A stretch of DNA of 64,000 nt from Nosocomiicoccus ampullae (GCF_019357495.1 NZ_CP079110.1:1054001-1118000), one strand, 5' to 3'; positions 43,600 to 52,714 are shown, counted from the first letter of the stretch. Program-made: numbers and translations. The notes: generated from the sequence alone by a model not told the origin.

Positions 43600-44343
43600 T
43601 TAATCTTTTAAATATCCTTGTTCGTTTAGGACATCTTTAATATCTGCACGTACTTCTCCCATTTTCGATAATTTTCGAATGACTTGTTCTGACCAGTTGT
43701 CTTCACGTTTGTTTTTATCGCGGTTTTTGTAGTACTGATTGATTGTTTCATCGTATTCATTTAATGATTCTTCAACCGCTTCAAACTCTGGATAAGAGTT
43801 TTCAAAGTAAACTGTGTCAAGTGGAAGTCTTTCTTTAAAGCTACCATTACTATTTTTGTAACCAACTGCCATACCAATTACTGGGAATGTGCCTTCAGGT
43901 AAGTCTAAAATTTCAATGATTTTTTTCGTGTTGTTACGAATTGATCCTAAATAACAAATTCCTAAATCAAGTGACTCTGCTGCAACCGCTAAGTTTTGTG
44001 CTGCAAGTGCTGCGTCTACAACACCGACGAGTAAACTTTCTGTCGTTTCAAAATTTACGTCGTATCCTTTACGTTTTGCGAGTTGTAAATGACGGTTATA
44101 ATCCGCTACGAAAATGAATAAATGGCCGTTATCTTTAACATACGGCTGCGTACTTACTTCCATAATTGCTTGTTTTTTATCTTCATCAGTAACTCCGATA
44201 ATTGAATACGCTTGAACGTAGCTTGATGTCGATGCTTGTTGTGCTGATTTAACAAGTGTTTCTACGACATCCTTTTCAAGTGGTCGATCTTCAAAATCTC
44301 GAATTGAGCGGTGGTTTTGTAGTAATTTAATTGTTTCGTTCAT
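43600..44343 (-). CDS. NADPH-dependent FMN nitroreductase (NfrA-like)
   Basis: 247 aa, oxygen-insensitive nitroreductase family. HRSIRDFEDRPL, the FMN-binding ASTSSYVQAYS, ESLDLGICYLGSIRNN and VIGMAVGYK are characteristic. FMN/flavin reductase or disulfide reductase activity is known for NfrA relatives. First downstream of trmL, 10 bp gap. Confidence 0.9.
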   Translation of the reverse strand: MNETIKLLQNHRSIRDFEDRPLEKDVVETLVKSAQQASTSSYVQAYSIIGVTDEDKKQAIMEVSTQPYVKDNGHLFIFVADYNRHLQLAKRKGYDVNFETTESLLVGVVDAALAAQNLAVAAESLDLGICYLGSIRNNTKKIIEILDLPEGTFPVIGMAVGYKNSNGSFKERLPLDTVYFENSYPEFEAVEESLNEYDETINQYYKNRDKNKREDNWSEQVIRKLSKMGEVRADIKDVLNEQGYLKD

Positions 44344-44353
44344 AATAATCCTC

Positions 44354-44821
44354 CTATATTAATCCTTTAAATCCTTGTTGACGAATCGCTTCATAAAGCA
44401 CCATCGCAACTGTATTTGCAAGGTTTAAACTTCTAAAATCTTTATGCATCGGAATACGCATTAAGCGGTCCTTATATTTTTCTTTAATATAATCCGGGAG
44501 TCCTGCAGTTTCTTTACCAAAGATAAAATAATGGTTTTCTTCAGTATTACTGTAGTCCTCTTCATGATAATAATTTTCTCCAAATTTAGATATAAAGTAC
44601 AGCATTCCGTCTGCTTGTTCTAAAAATTCTTCAATACTGTCGTAATATGTCACGTCTAACTGATACCAGTAGTCCATACCTGCACGTTTTAAATGCTTAT
44701 CTGTAATTTCAAACCCGAGCGGTTTAATTAAATGTAATTTTGTTTTTGTTGCTGCACATGTGCGTCCGATATTTCCAGTATTTTGCGGAATATCTGGCTG
44801 AAATAATACGATATGATTCAT
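44354..44821 (-). CDS. trmL: tRNA (cytidine/uridine-34-2'-O)-methyltransferase TrmL
   Basis: 155-aa SPOUT methyltransferase. NTGNIGRTCAAT near the N-terminus, then IFGKETAGLPDYI and MRIPMHKDFRSLNLANTVAMVLYEA form the knotted SAM site. Modifies the wobble base of leucine tRNAs. It is adjacent to queG, another anticodon-modifying enzyme gene. Confidence 0.94.
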   Translation of the reverse strand: MNHIVLFQPDIPQNTGNIGRTCAATKTKLHLIKPLGFEITDKHLKRAGMDYWYQLDVTYYDSIEEFLEQADGMLYFISKFGENYYHEEDYSNTEENHYFIFGKETAGLPDYIKEKYKDRLMRIPMHKDFRSLNLANTVAMVLYEAIRQQGFKGLI

Positions 44822-44824
44822 AGT

Positions 44825-45952
44825 TTACCCCTCTTGAATACCTTTTAACATTTCTATTTTAACATCTTCGTCAGTTTCTTGTTTATATCTCTCACTAATA
44901 TATTCAAGTGCCTCGTCGCCTAATATTTGACCGATCGCCCAGTATGCTGTTCCTTTAATCACAGGTCGAACATCGTTTTCAGCAACATCTTTCAATGTTG
45001 GAATCGCACTTTCTTCTTTAAAATGTGCGAGTGCGATAATCGCATTTCGTTGTAGTGGATTTTTACCACGCCATACACCAGCTAAATGTCCATATGTTTC
45101 TTTAAATTCTCGATTTGATACCTTTAATAGACTCGTTAATTCTGGCTTTAAAATTTCTGGCTCTAAAATGATATCGTCTTGCTGTGTGTTAATTCCAACA
45201 TTTAACGGACATACTTGCTGACATGTATCACAGCCGTAAATTCTGTTACCAATCGATTTTCTAAATTCATCTGGTACAAAAGTTTTCGTTTGTGTTAAAA
45301 ATGAAATACACTTTTTAGAGTCGAGTTGTCCGTTACCAACGAGTGCACCTGTTGGACATCTGTCAATACAAATTGTACAGTCACCACACGTTCCAACGAG
45401 TGGTTTATCTGGAGGAAAAGGTATGTTGATCAGCATTTCACCTAAGTACGTCCATGTCCCGAGTTCTGGATTGATTATAAATCCATTTTTACCTATAAAT
45501 CCGAGACCACTTCTAAGTGCGACTTCTCTATCGGATAATACTCCCGTATCGACCATCGACATCATCTCTGCACCGTCGACTCTTTCTTTAATAAATGCTT
45601 CTAACTTATCGAGTCTTTTTCTTAAAAGCTGATGATAATCTACTCCCCAAGACGCACGAGCAAATATCCCGCGGCGCTCACCTTTACGTGATTTTGGGGC
45701 ATCTTTAGGTAATCTGTTCGGGTACCCAACAGCAATCGCAATAATCGATTTCGCACTCGGTAGTGATAGTTTTGGATCTACACGCTCTTCTATCGTCCCT
45801 TTTTCGAAACCAGACTCATAATTGTTTTCATAATATGAGATGAGTTTATCTCTAAACTCATGAAACGGTTCAGCTGTTGTAAATCCGATTTCGTCGATAC
45901 CAATTGAATGTGCGTACTCTATAATCTCTTCTTTTAACGCTTGATAGTCCAT
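44825..45952 (-). CDS. queG: Epoxyqueuosine reductase QueG
   Basis: 375 aa. Cobalamin-dependent last step of queuosine synthesis on tRNA. Two 4Fe-4S clusters from CGDCTICIDRCPTGAL and CDTCQQVCPLN. A HEAT-like C-terminal region follows (RNAIIALAHFKEESAIPTLK). With queD/queE at the other end of the window it shows that queuosine biosynthesis operates in this organism. Confidence 0.95.
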   Translation of the reverse strand: MDYQALKEEIIEYAHSIGIDEIGFTTAEPFHEFRDKLISYYENNYESGFEKGTIEERVDPKLSLPSAKSIIAIAVGYPNRLPKDAPKSRKGERRGIFARASWGVDYHQLLRKRLDKLEAFIKERVDGAEMMSMVDTGVLSDREVALRSGLGFIGKNGFIINPELGTWTYLGEMLINIPFPPDKPLVGTCGDCTICIDRCPTGALVGNGQLDSKKCISFLTQTKTFVPDEFRKSIGNRIYGCDTCQQVCPLNVGINTQQDDIILEPEILKPELTSLLKVSNREFKETYGHLAGVWRGKNPLQRNAIIALAHFKEESAIPTLKDVAENDVRPVIKGTAYWAIGQILGDEALEYISERYKQETDEDVKIEMLKGIQEG

Positions 45953-45978
45953 AAGACACCTTCTTTCCAGATTAAAAA

Positions 45979-45997
45979 AGAAGCCAATTAGGCTTCT
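45979..45997 (-). terminator. Terminator of the DUF6176 gene
   Basis: AGAAGCC/GGCTTCT, loop AATTA, minus-strand tail TTTTTTAATC. Confidence 0.8.
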
Positions 45998-45999
45998 AA

Positions 46000-46347
46000 T
46001 TAATACTGCATTGCTTGTTTTATACGTTCAGGAATAATGAGTGCCTCTGCAACCATATCTTCCGGATGGAATGTGTGATCAATACAGTCTTCAAAAAAGT
46101 CTATATGTGTCTGATCGATATATGAAACTGTGTCGCTCTCAGCAGCTTCTTTATCTTGTATTGTATACCAATATAAATATTCGACATCGTTAAACGCTTC
46201 GCGGAAGATTGTTTCAACGTAAACTTTTTCTCCTTCAACGTTACGAATAACACCTTCCATATTGTTATGTATATACTCCATCCAACGATCGACTTTTTTA
46301 GTTTTTCCAGGTTTAACTCTAAATTTAGTTAACTCCACTTTGTACAT
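46000..46347 (-). CDS. DUF6176-like small protein
   Basis: 115 aa. Compact alpha/beta protein with VELTKFRVKPGK start, GEKVYVETIFRE and YLYWYTIQ, which I associate with the DUF6176 family (ferredoxin-like dimeric fold, function unknown). Single gene, divergent from maf. Confidence 0.6.
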   Translation of the reverse strand: MYKVELTKFRVKPGKTKKVDRWMEYIHNNMEGVIRNVEGEKVYVETIFREAFNDVEYLYWYTIQDKEAAESDTVSYIDQTHIDFFEDCIDHTFHPEDMVAEALIIPERIKQAMQY

Positions 46348-46467
46348 TTATTTCACCTCTTGCGATATGCAAATAAACATTCTAAAATGATACTCAATAC
46401 ATTATTAGATTATACACTTATTTTTAAATAACTCCACACCTATATAAAGAAAGGTTTGAGACAATTT

Positions 46468-47010
46468 ATGCTTATTTTAGCATCTGGTTCACCAAGACGG
46501 CAAGACCTACTAAAACAAGTTGAGATAAACTTTTTAACGATTATCCCAAATGTTGACGAATCATCTGTGACTGAGACAGACCCTAAAGAAAAAGCGATGA
46601 CACTCGCACGCTTAAAATCTCACGCGATTGATAACGACGAAGACATTATTTTATCTTGTGACACACTGATCCACTATAACGGTGAAATTTTAGAAAAACC
46701 AAAAGACAAAAATGACGCACGACGCATGCTTAAAATGCTATCAGGAAATACGCATACTGTGATTTCAGCAGCATTACTCCGTAAAGGCGACGCTGAAATA
46801 CCAATCGTTAGAGAAACAGAAGTCGAGTTTTTTGATTTAGACGATAAAACAATCGACCACTACTTAAACACAGACGAACCATATGATAAGGCAGCAGCCT
46901 ATGGCATCCAAGGACTCGGCGCGATGTTTGTAAAACATATTTCCGGTGATTATAACGCTGTCGTCGGGCTTCCACTCGGAGATATATGTAGAGAACTAAG
47001 AGAATTGTAG
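46468..47010 (+). CDS. maf: Maf-family nucleoside triphosphate pyrophosphatase
   Basis: 180 aa from the ATG at 46468, which gives the canonical start LILASGSPRRQDLL. A TTG at 46456 is in frame but too close to the SD. Catalytic SCDTLI and the C-terminal AAAYGIQGLGAMFVKHISGDYNAVVGLPL are diagnostic. Hydrolyses dTTP/UTP and modified nucleotides. Its 3' end directly abuts repeat array C1. Confidence 0.93.
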   Translation: MLILASGSPRRQDLLKQVEINFLTIIPNVDESSVTETDPKEKAMTLARLKSHAIDNDEDIILSCDTLIHYNGEILEKPKDKNDARRMLKMLSGNTHTVISAALLRKGDAEIPIVRETEVEFFDLDDKTIDHYLNTDEPYDKAAAYGIQGLGAMFVKHISGDYNAVVGLPLGDICRELREL

Positions 47011-47045
47011 GTGGTGTAGCGAGCACTTGTCATTTTATCGTAAGT

Positions 47046-47277
47046 GATAGTGTGATGTTACACTATCTTTTTGGTTAGAGTGCCTTTTATCATAAGTGAT
47101 AGTATCCTTTTACACTATCTCTTCGGTTAAATCGCCTTTTATCGCAAGAGATAGTGTTCTTTTACACTATCTCTTCAGTTAGAGTGCCTTTTATCATAAG
47201 TGATAGTATCTTATTACACTATCACTTCGGTTAGAGCGTCTTTTATCATAAGTGATAGTATCCTTTTACACTATCTC
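47046..47277. repeat. Palindrome array C1, five 52-bp units
   Basis: Palindromes of the form GATAGTGT-N6-ACACTATC start at 47046, 47098, 47150, 47202 and 47254, an exact 52-bp period. The 30-bp between-palindrome part (CTTCGGTTAGAGTGCCTTTT-type) is conserved too. The block is bracketed by GTAGGTGGT (47007-47015) and its near-complement ATCACCTAC (47291-47299). The 47300-47490 remainder is AT-rich with no other feature. Confidence 0.8.
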
Positions 47278-47501
47278 TCCAGTTTGTAGTATCACCTACC
47301 TGTTATTTTTTCTATTTCATTATTATCAATCAATTCTTCTTTTTAAAATCTGTTGATCAAAAACACAGTATTTAAATTTCTTACTTCTATTTTTATCAGT
47401 TTTTTAATCATGTATTACAATTCATTAATTATTGTATTTTTACTCCTTTTAAGAATTTTATGTTGTATAATCATAATCAAATACTTATTATTGGAGGATA
47501 T

Positions 47502-48425
47502 ATGCAGATTAAAAAATCTCTTGTTCATCGTCAATTGATTGCCTTAAAGAAACGTGGCCATTTATCTTTTAAAACAATCAACTATTTGAAGCAATTAAAT
47601 TTAGGTCACAACGGAGAAGTATCTTTTGCAAATATTTTCGATAGTGTGATGACAGATTACTGCGAGACGATTCATGATTTTCGATTTATTTTGGATGGTT
47701 CCGAACGTCAAATCGATACAGTGGCGATTTTTAATAATGCTATCCTAATTTTTGAAATTAAAAACCATCAGAGAAATCAAGTTTTTCATAATGGTAGTTT
47801 TTATAGCTACAAGACTAAAAAAGAAATAAAGTCTCCGCTTCATCAAATTAATGACACTGCTAATAAATTCTCAGAACTACTCTATTCTATAGATCAAAGA
47901 ATTCCTATTCATAGCTACGTCGTCTATATAAACCGAAATTTCCAGCTCTATAACTTACCATTAAAAGAGCCAATTATCATGTATTCACAGCTCAGTAATT
48001 TTTTGAATGATCTAAAAAACCAACACACTCTCGTTAAACCGCATGTTCAAATGCTTAAAGATCAAATTATTCATTTAAATGATGAAATACCGCGATATTG
48101 TGATGTCGATTATACATTTGAATCATTAAATAAAGGGATATTTTGTGAAAATGATGGTAGTGAATTACTTTCTAATGGTTTAGAAAAATATATCTGTGGA
48201 AATTGTGGCACATTTTATCAGCAAAAAGATGTCGTGTTTCAGCTTGTTGAAGATTTTCGAGCATTATTTCCAGATGAAAAAATCACGTTAAACAAGTTAT
48301 ATGAATTTAGTGGAAAGAAAATCTCTCACTATAAGCTTCAGAAAGTATTGAACGCATACTATGAAAAGATTGGTGTGCGTCGTGGAGCATATTATGTAGA
48401 TAAAAAGCCTTATAACGATAATTAA
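47502..48425 (+). CDS. NERD-domain (nuclease-related) protein with C-terminal zinc ribbon
   Basis: 307 aa from ATG 47502 (GGAGG before). NERD domain at about residues 30-140: GHNGEVSFAN, then FILDGSERQIDTVAIF and IFEIKNH give the E...D...E-x-K nuclease-fold pattern. A C4-type zinc ribbon lies near residues 210-240 (FCENDGSE...YICGNCGTFY). NERD proteins are presumed DNA-processing enzymes. The gene is alone and is flanked on both sides by the same 52-bp palindrome repeats. Confidence 0.85.
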   Translation: MQIKKSLVHRQLIALKKRGHLSFKTINYLKQLNLGHNGEVSFANIFDSVMTDYCETIHDFRFILDGSERQIDTVAIFNNAILIFEIKNHQRNQVFHNGSFYSYKTKKEIKSPLHQINDTANKFSELLYSIDQRIPIHSYVVYINRNFQLYNLPLKEPIIMYSQLSNFLNDLKNQHTLVKPHVQMLKDQIIHLNDEIPRYCDVDYTFESLNKGIFCENDGSELLSNGLEKYICGNCGTFYQQKDVVFQLVEDFRALFPDEKITLNKLYEFSGKKISHYKLQKVLNAYYEKIGVRRGAYYVDKKPYNDN

Positions 48426-48452
48426 AAGAATTAAACGGCAGTTTAATAGAAG

Positions 48453-48895
48453 AGATATCATATTATTACACTTTATTTGCGGTTAGCATGTTCTTATCGT
48501 AAGTGATAGTGTGATGTTACACTATCTCTTTGGTTAAATCATCTTTTATCGTAAGTGATAGTATCTTATTACACTATCTCTTCAGTTAGAGCGGCTTTTA
48601 TCACAAGTGATAGTACCCTTTTACACTATCTCTTCGGTTAGAGTGCTTTTTATCGTAAGTAATAGAGTCCTTTTACACTATCTCTTTAGTTAGAGTGCCT
48701 TTTATCATAAGTGATAGTATCCTTTTACACTATCTCTTCAGTTAGAGCGCCTTTTATCATAAGTGATAGTGTTCTTTTACACTATCTCTTCGGTTAGATC
48801 GCCTTTTATCATAAGTGATAGTATCCTTTTACACTATCTCTTCAGTTGCCCACAATTTATCACCACTCATAGTTACTTATTATACTATCTTTAAC
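48453..48895. repeat. Palindrome array C2, seven 52-bp units plus degenerate ends
   Basis: Same unit and same orientation as array C1. Units start at 48505, 48557, 48609, 48661, 48713, 48765 and 48817 with an exact 52-bp period. Recognisable but degenerate units occupy the phase positions before (about 48453) and after (about 48869). It fills the gap between the NERD gene and IS copy 2. Confidence 0.8.
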
Positions 48896-48978
48896 GATAA
48901 AAAGCCTAAAATACTCTTCCATATCAAAAAAGACTCCTACTTCTCTTGATGTGCTACCCAAAAGTTGGACTTTTGGAA

Positions 48979-49800
48979 TTAAGCAGATTGTAAGGTATGT
49001 TTCCTGAATTCTTCAGGAGACATGCCTTTTAATTTTAGCTTAATTCTATCTTTATTATAGTATCTAATATATTCATGTACTGCGATTTCTAATGCTTCAT
49101 ATGTTTTGAAAACTTCTCCATAAAACATTTCTTGCTTTAATAAGCCAAAGAAGTTCTCCATCGGTGAATTATCTAAACAGTTTCCTTTACGTGACATACT
49201 CATTGTTGCACCAAATTCTGTTATGGTATTTCCCCAACTACTATGTTGATAATGAAATCCTTGATCCGAGTGAACAACTAATTGTTTTAGATTGTGATGG
49301 TGTTCCTCAAGTGCTTTATTTAAAGGATTTAGAGCGATTGCTAGGTTCGGTGAACGACTGACCTTATATGCGATAATTTCAGAGTTATAACAATCCATAA
49401 TTGTTGATAGATATAGTTTCTTTCCTTTGATAGGTAACGCAAACTCTGTGACATCTGTGACCCATAGTTGATTAAATGTTTTCGGCTTAAAGTTACGCTT
49501 TACCTTATTTGGAGCGACTGTTCCAACTTGTCCTTTATATGAACTATAACGCGTTCTCGATTTGTTTTTGAATTTTTGACACAGTAAATTATAGGTCTTC
49601 ATAATGCGTAACAAGCGCTTATGATTCACCACAATTTGTTCTCTGCTTTCGAGTATCGCTTTGATTCTTCTGTAACCATATCTACCTTTATGTTTTGAGA
49701 CGATTTCTTTAATTTTTTCTACTAGCCATCGATCTTTCTGTTTCTGATCATCCATATGTTTTATCCAGTAGTAATATACAGACTTTGGTAGCTTCAACAC
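48979..49800 (-). CDS. IS150-group transposase OrfB, DDE domain (copy 2)
   Basis: Protein identical to copy 1 OrfB (273 aa, DDE core intact). No mutation seen, so the element may be active. Confidence 0.95.
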   Translation of the reverse strand: MLKLPKSVYYYWIKHMDDQKQKDRWLVEKIKEIVSKHKGRYGYRRIKAILESREQIVVNHKRLLRIMKTYNLLCQKFKNKSRTRYSSYKGQVGTVAPNKVKRNFKPKTFNQLWVTDVTEFALPIKGKKLYLSTIMDCYNSEIIAYKVSRSPNLAIALNPLNKALEEHHHNLKQLVVHSDQGFHYQHSSWGNTITEFGATMSMSRKGNCLDNSPMENFFGLLKQEMFYGEVFKTYEALEIAVHEYIRYYNKDRIKLKLKGMSPEEFRKHTLQSA

Positions 49801-49850
49801 TGTTAAAATCTCTTTTAGTGTATAAGTCGTTTCTTGCCTTACCTCAAGCG

Positions 49851-50393
49851 CTACTTTCGTTTTTTGTCTGTTGGATCTGTCGGTAAGGCGTTTAACTTTT
49901 TTAGAATGATATTTTCCAGTTCTTTCATTCTGAGTTCTTCTCTTAGACGTTCTAACTCTTCGCGTTCTGTTTCATTCAGAGGCTCACTCTTCGATACTTG
50001 TTTTTGGTTATTTTCTTTCTTAGACATATATTTTATTGGTCTCCCTTGTTTACCCTCTAGAGCAGCTGGACCACCTTCTTGGATCTTGCGATTCCAGTTA
50101 GCGATTGTTGTAAAATGCTTGATACCAAAGTATTCCGCTGTTTCTCTATAGGACAATTGATTCTCTTCTCTATATTTTAAAACAGCCTGCTTAAATTCAC
50201 TAGTATATTGAGTATTACTAAGAGATTTAGTGAGGCCCTGATAGCCATATGTGTTATATTGTCTTACCCATTTTTGAACAAGCGATCTATCCACATTATA
50301 CTTTTCACCTAAAACTCTATATCCTCCTGATCCATTTAAATATTCATTAACTACTTTTACCTTAAATTCAAAGCTATGCTTTTTATACTTCAT
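49851..50393 (-). CDS. IS150-group transposase OrfA (copy 2)
   Basis: Protein identical to copy 1 OrfA (180 aa). Slippery heptamer at 49902-49896 permits OrfAB fusion. Its SD is again the 3' arm of the left-end hairpin (50440-50401). Confidence 0.95.
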   Translation of the reverse strand: MKYKKHSFEFKVKVVNEYLNGSGGYRVLGEKYNVDRSLVQKWVRQYNTYGYQGLTKSLSNTQYTSEFKQAVLKYREENQLSYRETAEYFGIKHFTTIANWNRKIQEGGPAALEGKQGRPIKYMSKKENNQKQVSKSEPLNETEREELERLREELRMKELENIILKKLNALPTDPTDKKRK

Positions 50394-50488
50394 ACAAAAA
50401 CACCCCTAAAGTTGGATTTCCATGTCCAACTTTAGGGGTGCACCTCATCTTTGTAGGAGTCTTCACATAGGACTAGTACTACCAATAA

Positions 50489-51403
50489 TTACAGTTTGTA
50501 GTAATCCACCGCGATTTGTGCACCGACTTTTGCGTTGTTATATACAAGGTTGATATTTGCTTCTAAGCTTTTTCCGTTTGTTTTTTCAACGATTGCTTTT
50601 AATAAGTAAGGTGTTGCTTCTTTACCACCAACACCATCTTTTTCCATTTGATCGACCGCTTCTTGAATTACACCGTTGATATGGTCTTTATCGAGTGCTT
50701 CATCTTCAGGAATTGGGTTTACGACACTTGTACCACCTGTTAAACCTAAGTCGTGTTTTGCTTTAATGACTTTTGCGATATCTTCTGTCGTATCGAAGTG
50801 TGACGCAAGTTTAAGTCCACTTTCTCTCGTAAAGAATGCAGGTAGTTCATCTGTTTGATATCCAATCACTGGTACACCTTTTGTTTCAAGGTATTCTAGT
50901 GTTCTTGGTAAGTCTAAAATAGATTTCGCACCTGCAGAAATTACAACGACGTCTGTTTTTCCGAGTTCGTCTAAGTCTGCTGACACATCCATATGCTCTT
51001 CAAATCCGCGGTGTACACCACCGATTCCACCTGTGACGAAGAATTTGATACCTGCTAATTCTGCACATAACATTGTTGATGCAACTGTAGTTGCACCAAG
51101 TGTTTTCATTGCAACAACTTCTGCTAAGTCTCGGCGAGATACTTTAGTAACGTTACGCCCTTCTTTTGCGAGTAATTCAAGATCATCTTCAGTAAGTCCA
51201 ACTTTAATACGACCGTTCATAATTGCAATAGTTGCTGGTACCGCACCATTTTCTCTAATAATTTCTTCAGTTTTTTTAGCCATTTCAACGTTTTGAGGAT
51301 ATGGCATCCCGTGAGAAATGATTGTCGATTCTAATGCAACGACCGGTTGATTATTTTCTAATGCTTCCTTAACTTCAGTTGTTAAATCAATTAATTGATT
51401 CAT
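50489..51403 (-). CDS. psuG: Pseudouridine-5'-phosphate glycosidase
   Basis: 304 aa. Splits pseudouridine 5'-phosphate to uracil and ribose 5-phosphate. ALESTIISHGMPYPQN, GRIKVGL, FVTGGIGGVHRG and GLTGGTSVVNPIPE are family signatures. It overlaps the kinase gene by 17 nt. Its terminator is split by IS copy 2. Confidence 0.95.
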   Translation of the reverse strand: MNQLIDLTTEVKEALENNQPVVALESTIISHGMPYPQNVEMAKKTEEIIRENGAVPATIAIMNGRIKVGLTEDDLELLAKEGRNVTKVSRRDLAEVVAMKTLGATTVASTMLCAELAGIKFFVTGGIGGVHRGFEEHMDVSADLDELGKTDVVVISAGAKSILDLPRTLEYLETKGVPVIGYQTDELPAFFTRESGLKLASHFDTTEDIAKVIKAKHDLGLTGGTSVVNPIPEDEALDKDHINGVIQEAVDQMEKDGVGGKEATPYLLKAIVEKTNGKSLEANINLVYNNAKVGAQIAVDYYKL

Positions 51404-52496
51404 TTTTATAAGCCTCCAAATCTAGTTTTAACTGTTGTTCTGATAAGTCTTGTCGTACTGTATAGTCTGTTTCAATCGTTTTTGTAGAGTTGACCATACC
51501 TAATTCTATACAGTCATCAATATTATACCCATTTAGCCATCCGTAAATCACAGCGCTAGAAAAACTATCACCAGCACCTGTCACGTCCACGACACGCGTC
51601 GATTGTTTAATCGGATAAATTTTTTCATAATCATTAGATGAATATGCTAACGATTTTGATCCGTTCGTTACGACAACGTTCGACACTCCACGTGCATTCC
51701 AAAGTCTCGCACCTTTTATTAAATCGTCATCTGTTTTAATTTCCATATTAAACTCTGTTTCTGTTTCATCACGGTTTACAATTAACCAGTCGACGGGCTC
51801 TAAATAATCTGGTAGACGATTCATCTTTGGTCCAGATACAGGAATAAACACAAGCTTAATATCGTGTTTTTCCGCATATGCGGTTAAAAATTCAAGCGTC
51901 ACTTTCGGTACGTTTAAATCTGCAACAATACACTTCGCGCGCTTTAAAATATATGTCTGGCGAATCAGTACTTCTGGTGTGAATTCATCATAAATACTCA
52001 TATCAGCAAAACCATATTCCATTTCACCTTCACGGTTAATTAACGCAGTATATGCACCTGTATTTTTCCCTTCGATAATTTCAGTAAAATCTAAGTTAAT
52101 ATACGCCTCAGATGCTTCTTTAACTTTCAACCACTCCGCATCGTCTCCTCTTGTCGTAATGAGCGCTACATTTTGGCCTAAACGACCTAAATTCTCAGCG
52201 ATATTACGTACAACTCCCCCGACAGAGTGTGCTGAGTCAATCGGATTAGATGTCCCATGAATGAGTGTCTGATGAACAAAAAACTTCTTATCGATATTTG
52301 CTGCACCGACACAAACAATTGGGAACTCTTCATTTAGAACGTAAGCTTGACCTTGAATAAATTCCTTATGTACAAGTTCAGCAACAATTCTCGATACACT
52401 AGAAGCAGTTAACCCAAGTTTTTTAGATAATTCCGACTGAGAAATAAACGGATTCTCTTTAATGAGATTTAATACTTCAGCCTCTCTTTGATTCAA
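51387..52496 (-). CDS. psuK: Pseudouridine kinase with N-terminal winged helix (PfkB family)
   Basis: 369 aa from TTG 52496 (GAGGAGA 8 nt before). Residues about 1-55 form a winged helix-turn-helix (NPFISQSELSKKLGLTASSVSR). The rest is a PfkB sugar kinase with GAANIDKKF and VVDVTGAGDSFSSAVIYG (catalytic Asp). It phosphorylates pseudouridine for PsuG; the HTH suggests that the kinase also regulates its own operon (inference). Confidence 0.88.
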   Translation of the reverse strand: MNQREAEVLNLIKENPFISQSELSKKLGLTASSVSRIVAELVHKEFIQGQAYVLNEEFPIVCVGAANIDKKFFVHQTLIHGTSNPIDSAHSVGGVVRNIAENLGRLGQNVALITTRGDDAEWLKVKEASEAYINLDFTEIIEGKNTGAYTALINREGEMEYGFADMSIYDEFTPEVLIRQTYILKRAKCIVADLNVPKVTLEFLTAYAEKHDIKLVFIPVSGPKMNRLPDYLEPVDWLIVNRDETETEFNMEIKTDDDLIKGARLWNARGVSNVVVTNGSKSLAYSSNDYEKIYPIKQSTRVVDVTGAGDSFSSAVIYGWLNGYNIDDCIELGMVNSTKTIETDYTVRQDLSEQQLKLDLEAYKNESIN

Positions 52497-52643
52497 CAGC
52501 TTATCTCCTCTCAAACGATTTTTAACTTTATTATACAACACAATTTATAGAAACTTTATCAGAATAATATTGTGAAAAATCATTCATTGTTTTCCTATTT
52601 TATCATGTTAATCGATAATTATCTATAAATTTTTAATTTGTAT

Positions 52644-52672
52644 TTGACCCTTTCAAATTTGTATGATATATT
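52644..52672 (+). promoter_or_regulatory. Promoter of the lysine operon
   Basis: TTGACC, 17-nt spacer, TATATT; it lies 43 bp before the riboswitch P1 stem. Confidence 0.75.
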
Positions 52673-52714
52673 TTGTCTAATCAAAATTTTCAGATTTTAA
52701 ATACAATTTAATAT

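Larger units (their letters stand above)
48947..50447 (-). mobile_element. IS3-family (IS150-group) insertion sequence, copy 2, 1501 bp
   Basis: Same 1501-bp element as copy 1, opposite orientation. Target duplication TCT (48944-48946, 50448-50450). Excision would restore a hairpin with arms AAGACTCCTAC (48930-48940) and GTAGGAGTCTT (50453-50463). On the minus strand this hairpin is followed by TTTTTT, so it is the terminator of psuG. The insertion lies in the hairpin loop. The left end again faces the incoming transcript. Confidence 0.96.

Noticed and set aside
47046-48895. CRISPR arrays around the NERD gene
   Set aside because: Period is regular, but the sequence between palindromes is conserved from unit to unit, so there are no unique spacers, and no cas genes are present.
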